From Cyclobacterium roseum (GTDB taxonomy: Bacteria > Bacteroidota > Bacteroidia > Cytophagales > Cyclobacteriaceae), in the NCBI RefSeq assembly GCF_010119225.1, contig NZ_WNKF01000010.1, forward strand, positions 62,001-126,000: DNA of 64,000 bases, read 5' to 3'. The first letter of the stretch is position 1. Every line of letters starts with the position of its first letter. Shown here piece after piece: positions 60,071-64,000 of the stretch. The notes beneath the pieces were generated by a model. It was not told the origin of the DNA. It searched no databases and saw only the letters and a list, made by a program, of their open reading frames with translations. Both the position numbers and the translations under genes were made by a program.

Positions 60071-62059
60071 TTACTCTGACTTTGAAGGTATGGTAAAATA
60101 AAACCTACTACCCTTCCCAAGCTGTGATTCCACCCAAATGCTGCCTCCATGATGCGTTATTATTTTTTTGCAGACCGGCAAACCAATTCCGGTTCCCGGA
60201 AACGCGTCCTTTCCATGCAACCGGTGGAACAGCAAAAATATTTTTTGATGATAGGCTGCGTCTATACCCAGCCCATTATCCTGAACGCAAATGACAACTT
60301 CTCCTTCTTTCTGTTGGCTACTGATGAAAATTTCTGCTTTTTGAGAAGGAGGCTGGTATTTGATTCCATTTAAAATCAGATGCGTAAACACTTGAATCAA
60401 TCGCTTTTTATCACCCCAGACGCGAGGCAAAGTACCGACTTCGATCTTTGCAGCCGCCTGTTGGATGAATTCGCTGTTTATTCGTAATACATCTTCTACT
60501 AAACGGGAGGTTTCAAGCCATTGAAATGGCGGTTGCTTTTGCTCTTTTCCGATGGTGCCGTACTCCAATAAATCAAGAATTTGCTGCCTCATTTGTTTGG
60601 CATCATTCATTGCAAATAATACGTATCTGCGGGCCTTATCATCCAGATCATTTCCGTAGGATTTGTAAAGATTATCCATAAATCCAATCACCGTTCGCAA
60701 AGGCTCCTGAAGGTGGTGCGAAGCAATAAAAGCATATTGCTCTAATTCCGCATTGGTGGCCTCAAGATGCTTCTTGCTAGTTTCCAAGGATCGGTTTAAT
60801 TCCTTAAGCGAACGATTGTAAGCATATTGGGCAGAAATATCTCTCATAGCCCCTACCATGCGAAGCGGCTTACCCTCGGGGTCCCTTACGACCAAGCCTT
60901 TGTCTTCAACTCTCAGGTAGCTTCCATCCGCCTTCCGAAACCGATACGCCTGGGTCCAGGTTTTCTTTCTACCATCAATTATGCGCTGGATACTACCGGT
61001 AACCGCATCATAATCATCGGGGTGAATGTAATCCGACCAGGAACTACCATCCATCTCATCTTGCTGGTGGGGATGTCCAAAAAGGGTATGATATCCTTGA
61101 CTCCAAACGACGGTCCCTTTTCTTAAATCAGCGTCCCAAATAGCCTCAGAAGTCGCTTCGGTTACGTATTGAAACCGTTGGTTACTTTGTTGAAGAGACT
61201 GAACGGATTGGTAGTTTTCCAAAATGATGGCAAGGATTTTACCAGATCTGTTGATGAAATCTAATTCTATCGATTCCGGAGAGGTAACCTTCCTATAATA
61301 AATAGCAAAAGTCGCCAGTACTTTTCCCGAAGCTGAAAGAATCGGATTGGACCAACAAGCCCTAAATCCATGTGATAAAATGGTGGACTTGTAAGCTTCC
61401 CAGCGGTAATCGCTCGAAATATCCTCCACGATCACGGCAGACTTGAAGAATGCCGCCGTTCCACAGGACCCGGCTTTTGGACCGATACTGACCCCTTCGA
61501 TTTCCTGAAGGTAATCTTCCGGAAGGCCCTTCGCCGACCAGCAATACACTTTATCATCACTCACTTTCATAATGGAACAGACCGTCTCCGGGAAAATCTG
61601 TTCCAATCCCTGAATGAATTCATCCAAAACTTCTTCCAACCGGTAATAAGGCAGGGCATTTTTTTCCAAAACATCCCGCTCCAGTTGATCAAGCTCCTTG
61701 AAGATTATTTCCTCTGTAATATCTTCTGCAATGCAGGCAAAATGCTTGTTTTCTAACGGAAGCAAAAAGACATTCAGCCATACCTGCCTACCATCCTTTC
61801 GCAAAACTTTTAGCACCACAGGGGCAAACCTGGAAGACGCAGCCTTAATGGCACTGGAAAAGCCGGTATTATTTTCGTCCTTCTCAAAAACGTCATCCCA
61901 GGCAAGGCGGGAAAAATATTCTTCATCACATCCGGTAAAACGTAAAAAATTTGAGTTTCCTTGTTCCCAATTTCCCACCGGATCGATAAATGCAATTCCG
62001 ACAGTGGCATCATCAAAAACAGATAGCAGGTTAATGGAGTATCCTTTATCTTGTTTCAT
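60071..62059 (-). CDS. Multidomain sensor histidine kinase (PAS-GAF-PAS)
   Basis: 662 residues, no membrane span. PAS about 10-125; GAF about 145-285 (GPKAGSCGTAAFFKSAVIVEDI); PAS_3 about 305-412 (WSDYIHPDDYDAV); HisKA with His448 in EQYAFIASHHLQEPLRTVIGF; HATPase with HLILNGIKYQPPS and DNGLGIDAAYHQKIFLLFHRLHG. GAF Cys residues (164, 199) are not in phytochrome bilin-binding context. The SHxLQEPLRxV form with LFxRLH marks the phytochrome-type kinase branch whose partners are Rcp1-like receivers, encoded just downstream. Confidence 0.88.
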   Translation of the reverse strand: MKQDKGYSINLLSVFDDATVGIAFIDPVGNWEQGNSNFLRFTGCDEEYFSRLAWDDVFEKDENNTGFSSAIKAASSRFAPVVLKVLRKDGRQVWLNVFLLPLENKHFACIAEDITEEIIFKELDQLERDVLEKNALPYYRLEEVLDEFIQGLEQIFPETVCSIMKVSDDKVYCWSAKGLPEDYLQEIEGVSIGPKAGSCGTAAFFKSAVIVEDISSDYRWEAYKSTILSHGFRACWSNPILSASGKVLATFAIYYRKVTSPESIELDFINRSGKILAIILENYQSVQSLQQSNQRFQYVTEATSEAIWDADLRKGTVVWSQGYHTLFGHPHQQDEMDGSSWSDYIHPDDYDAVTGSIQRIIDGRKKTWTQAYRFRKADGSYLRVEDKGLVVRDPEGKPLRMVGAMRDISAQYAYNRSLKELNRSLETSKKHLEATNAELEQYAFIASHHLQEPLRTVIGFMDNLYKSYGNDLDDKARRYVLFAMNDAKQMRQQILDLLEYGTIGKEQKQPPFQWLETSRLVEDVLRINSEFIQQAAAKIEVGTLPRVWGDKKRLIQVFTHLILNGIKYQPPSQKAEIFISSQQKEGEVVICVQDNGLGIDAAYHQKIFLLFHRLHGKDAFPGTGIGLPVCKKIITHHGGSIWVESQLGKGSRFYFTIPSKSE

Positions 62060-62071
62060 CGCATGAAAAAT

Positions 62072-63019
62072 TTACTTGTCCTTAAACGCCACGAAAAACG
62101 TGCTACCCTCTCCTTGTACGGAAGTAGCCCATATTTCTCCTCCCACATCTTCTACGATTTTTTTGCAAATGGCCAGCCCCATACCCGTACCTCTTTTAAT
62201 AAACCCATGGTCGTATTGCTGCAAAATATAAAATATACTTTGAAGGTATTCAGGAGATATCCCTCTCCCATTATCTTTTATCGCCAAAATGAGCCTATCC
62301 TCTCTCCGGGAGGCACTTATAGCTACTCGCAATGCCCGTTCAGGGTCTCCAAATTTAATGGCATTATTTAACAAATGGTCAAAAAGCTGGGTAAAACGTT
62401 TGTAATCCCCCCTCACAATGGGAAGCGCTTCCTTTCTAATATCAATATTCCCCTCTTTGATTTTTTTGGAATTCAGGTGAATAACCTTTTCAAGAACCTC
62501 ATTCAAGTCTACATCTTCTACCTGGATTCCTTTTTCCGAAAGCTGTGAAAAGGAAACCAAATCCTGTATTACATGCTTTATTTTTATAAAGTTATCTAAG
62601 GTAAGTCGCAAGAAAGCTATCGATTTTTCTGGCAATGTTTTTTCATTTTTTCTGATAAACAATTCTAAAAAACCCTGACTCTGTCGTACAGGCTCTGCGA
62701 GGTCATTGGATGCGACCAGGATAAACTGGTCCAGTTGGTTTATTGAATGCTCTGATTTTAGTCGTTCTTCTTCTAATTTGCTATTAGCCAGCTCCAACTC
62801 TTTTACCTTCTTGTCCAAAAAATGGTAATGCCGGTTAATCAATAAGTACAATAAAAACCCCGTTAGCACCACGTAAAAAACCCCCTTAGCGGTCTGTAGA
62901 TAACCCAACTGTGCCATATCCATACTTCCCCACAAAAAATGAATCAGTTTATCGCTTCCAAAAATCCATAGGACTCCGACCAACACATAAATAATCGAAA
63001 TCTTTTTACTCGCTTCCAT
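62072..63019 (-). CDS. Membrane histidine kinase-like protein with Asn at the phospho-acceptor site
   Basis: 315 residues: two membrane helices (about 7-29 and 40-61) of the short IIYVLVGVLWIFGSDKLI type, a coiled coil, DHp helix and HATPase. In the DHp helix the normal S-H-D/E-L becomes VASNDLAEPVR, Asn105 (codon 62707-62705) in place of His. HATPase motifs are intact: HLLNNAIKFGDPERA (N box), DNGRGISPEYLQSIFYILQ and GTGMGLAICKKIV. It may therefore bind ATP but cannot phosphorylate itself at the usual site. First gene of the cluster; 12 bases before the PAS-GAF-PAS kinase. Confidence 0.83.
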   Translation of the reverse strand: MEASKKISIIYVLVGVLWIFGSDKLIHFLWGSMDMAQLGYLQTAKGVFYVVLTGFLLYLLINRHYHFLDKKVKELELANSKLEEERLKSEHSINQLDQFILVASNDLAEPVRQSQGFLELFIRKNEKTLPEKSIAFLRLTLDNFIKIKHVIQDLVSFSQLSEKGIQVEDVDLNEVLEKVIHLNSKKIKEGNIDIRKEALPIVRGDYKRFTQLFDHLLNNAIKFGDPERALRVAISASRREDRLILAIKDNGRGISPEYLQSIFYILQQYDHGFIKRGTGMGLAICKKIVEDVGGEIWATSVQGEGSTFFVAFKDK

Positions 63020-63200
63020 CTTAATGAGTGGTTACCTTCAAACTGAATTCTTTCCCATCGTCAAAACCTCCGGTTAAAATACAAAACAAAATTCAACTGG
63101 ATTCTGATTTCGTTCTTTAATTAATCCAAAGTAAGCAAGTATTTTTCTTTTATTTATATTAAAGGAAGATAAAATTCCCATAACTTGTTACCATGAAATC

Positions 63201-63312
63201 GAGCCTGACTGAGACAGGCATGCCGATTACGTTAGTCAGTGGGATGCCCCGATAGCTATGCTATTAGGGGAAAGCAGGCGAGATTCTCCCGATTCAGGAT
63301 CGGGACAGGCTC
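63201..63312. other. Compact multi-hairpin element upstream of the efflux adaptor gene
   Basis: An outer stem GAGCCTG (63201-63207) with CAGGCTC (63306-63312) encloses CTGACT (63205-63210) with AGTCAG (63234-63239) holding a GGCATGCC palindrome, then CCCC.ATAGC (63247-63256) with GCTAT..GGGG (63260-63270), then CCCGAT (63288-63293) with ATCGGG (63299-63304). The ends fit a structured RNA or a folded repetitive element. It lies 52 bases before the adaptor ATG and in the region upstream of the divergent kinase gene. No known class is recognised. Confidence 0.5.
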
Positions 63313-63364
63313 TGTGTCCATAAAAAAACCATTATAAACTACTGAAACAAGGAATTTCTGAACC

Positions 63365-64000
63365 ATGCTTAGTGTAAATAGAATTGTTACGAGTACCATT
63401 TTTTGCGGCTTGTTGATTACGATTTCCTGCCATCCCCAGGCGGAAAAAACCAGCCCGGTTAGGGCAGACATCACCTTATCTGTTTATGCTTCCGGGAAAG
63501 TGGTAAGTAAAAACCAATACGAAGTAAAGCCGAATACTACAGGCTATATCGAGGAAATTTATGTAAAAGAGGGCGATTCTGTCCAAATCGGAATGCGCTT
63601 GTTTTCGCTGTCCAACGAAACCGCCATCCTGAACCGGGAAATTGCATCCCTTTCAAGATCCTTTTCGGAAAGAGAAAATAACTCGGAAAAAATTCGGGAG
63701 TTGGAAGTGCAAATTGACCTGGCTCAATCCCAAATGGCCCATGATTCGCTTTTGTTGGAGAGACAAAAAAGGCTAAATGAACGGGAAATAGGCACGGACC
63801 TGCAACTAGAGCAGCGCCTCCTGTCCTATGCCCAGAGGAAAACCGAATATGCTTCACTGAAACTCAAAAAAGAAACTCTGGAAAGGGAATTAGATCATAA
63901 CGAAAACACTGCTAAAAAAAACCTGGAAAAAGCTTCTGCTTTGGCCAATGAGCTGGAAATCAAGAGTACGATTAACGGGCGTGTGTATTCCGTGCTAAAG
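63365..64000 (+). CDS. Efflux RND periplasmic adaptor (HlyD/MFP family), 3' end outside window
   Basis: 212 residues in the window, starting ATG 63365. Lipoprotein-type signal ending LITISC with Cys22 as acylation site. Then a biotinyl-lipoyl-like half motif YEVKPNTTGYIEEIYVKEGDSV (about 52-73), a long helical hairpin rich in Glu, Lys and Leu (about 85-195), and the return strand ELEIKSTINGRVYSVLK, still open at the last base. It links an inner-membrane RND or MacB pump with an outer-membrane factor; both should follow downstream. It runs off the end of the window. Confidence 0.82.
   Translation, partial: MLSVNRIVTSTIFCGLLITISCHPQAEKTSPVRADITLSVYASGKVVSKNQYEVKPNTTGYIEEIYVKEGDSVQIGMRLFSLSNETAILNREIASLSRSFSERENNSEKIRELEVQIDLAQSQMAHDSLLLERQKRLNEREIGTDLQLEQRLLSYAQRKTEYASLKLKKETLERELDHNENTAKKNLEKASALANELEIKSTINGRVYSVLK

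Noticed and set aside
1-64000. CRISPR arrays, rRNA, tRNA, prophage or secretion-system clusters
   Set aside because: Saw no regular spacer repeats, no tRNA cloverleaf that I could recognise, no rRNA and no phage structural genes.

Overview
The window looks like the chromosome of a member of the Bacteroidota, most likely order Cytophagales (Algoriphagus/Cyclobacterium-like; genus is inference). Grounds: a TonB-dependent receptor with a carboxypeptidase-regulatory-like N-terminus, a Bacteroidetes-type putative porin, a LytS/LytTR pair, the AguB-AguA route, an inositol oxygenase, a DUF1080 plus Gfo/Idh/MocA pair, hardly any Shine-Dalgarno sequences, and several promoters of the Bacteroidetes form TTTG/TTG, about 19-23 bases, TAnnTTTG. 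There is no rRNA, no tRNA that I could recognise, and no CRISPR array. Most of the window is ordinary core genome. One stretch (28.4-31.1 kb) is clearly accessory.

Layout. 0-4 kb: 3' end of DNA polymerase IV, a small membrane protein, a mercaptopyruvate-type sulfurtransferase overlapping a HipA-like kinase gene and its DUF3037 partner, a class A beta-lactamase gene with its middle deleted, and an AT-rich nuclease-fold gene. 4.2-6.7 kb: ribokinase, the nitrosative-stress Fe-S repair protein Ric with a promoter overlapping a palindrome, and a DUF2784 membrane protein. 6.8-11 kb: TonB receptor, sensor kinase and LytTR regulator in a row. 11-19.4 kb (minus strand): GH3-like synthetase; MacB-like permease coupled to a GMC oxidoreductase; MiaE; LpxK overlapping a putative porin. 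19.4-28.4 kb: Nif3-like and zinc-ribbon proteins, a menI-menF-menD menaquinone cluster, then inositol oxygenase and a sodium/solute symporter.

28.4-31.1 kb is a graveyard and landing zone: a broken C-terminus of an outer-membrane efflux factor, a HigB-HigA toxin-antitoxin pair with its own palindromic operator, two direct repeats that bracket a group II intron 5' fragment and an MNT-HEPN pair whose HEPN toxin is frameshifted, and a cluster of short REP-like hairpins.

31-45 kb: agmatine deiminase and N-carbamoylputrescine amidohydrolase (putrescine synthesis), an acyltransferase, DUF1080 and Gfo/Idh/MocA proteins, the small SRP RNA, Fsa transaldolase, FtsE, a dienoyl-CoA reductase-type SDR, a desuccinylase/aspartoacylase, MurB and dCMP deaminase. 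45-58.5 kb: receiver protein, very acidic small protein, a 48-residue membrane peptide, POT and NupC transporters, cyclophilin, etfB-etfA-bifunctional nuclease operon, DnaB, a DEDDh exonuclease, an aldo/keto reductase and a GNAT acetyltransferase. 58.4-63 kb: a four-gene minus-strand signalling cluster with two receivers and two multidomain kinases; one has no ATPase domain and another has Asn in place of the phospho-accepting His. The window ends inside an RND-type efflux adaptor gene preceded by a compact 112-base multi-hairpin element.
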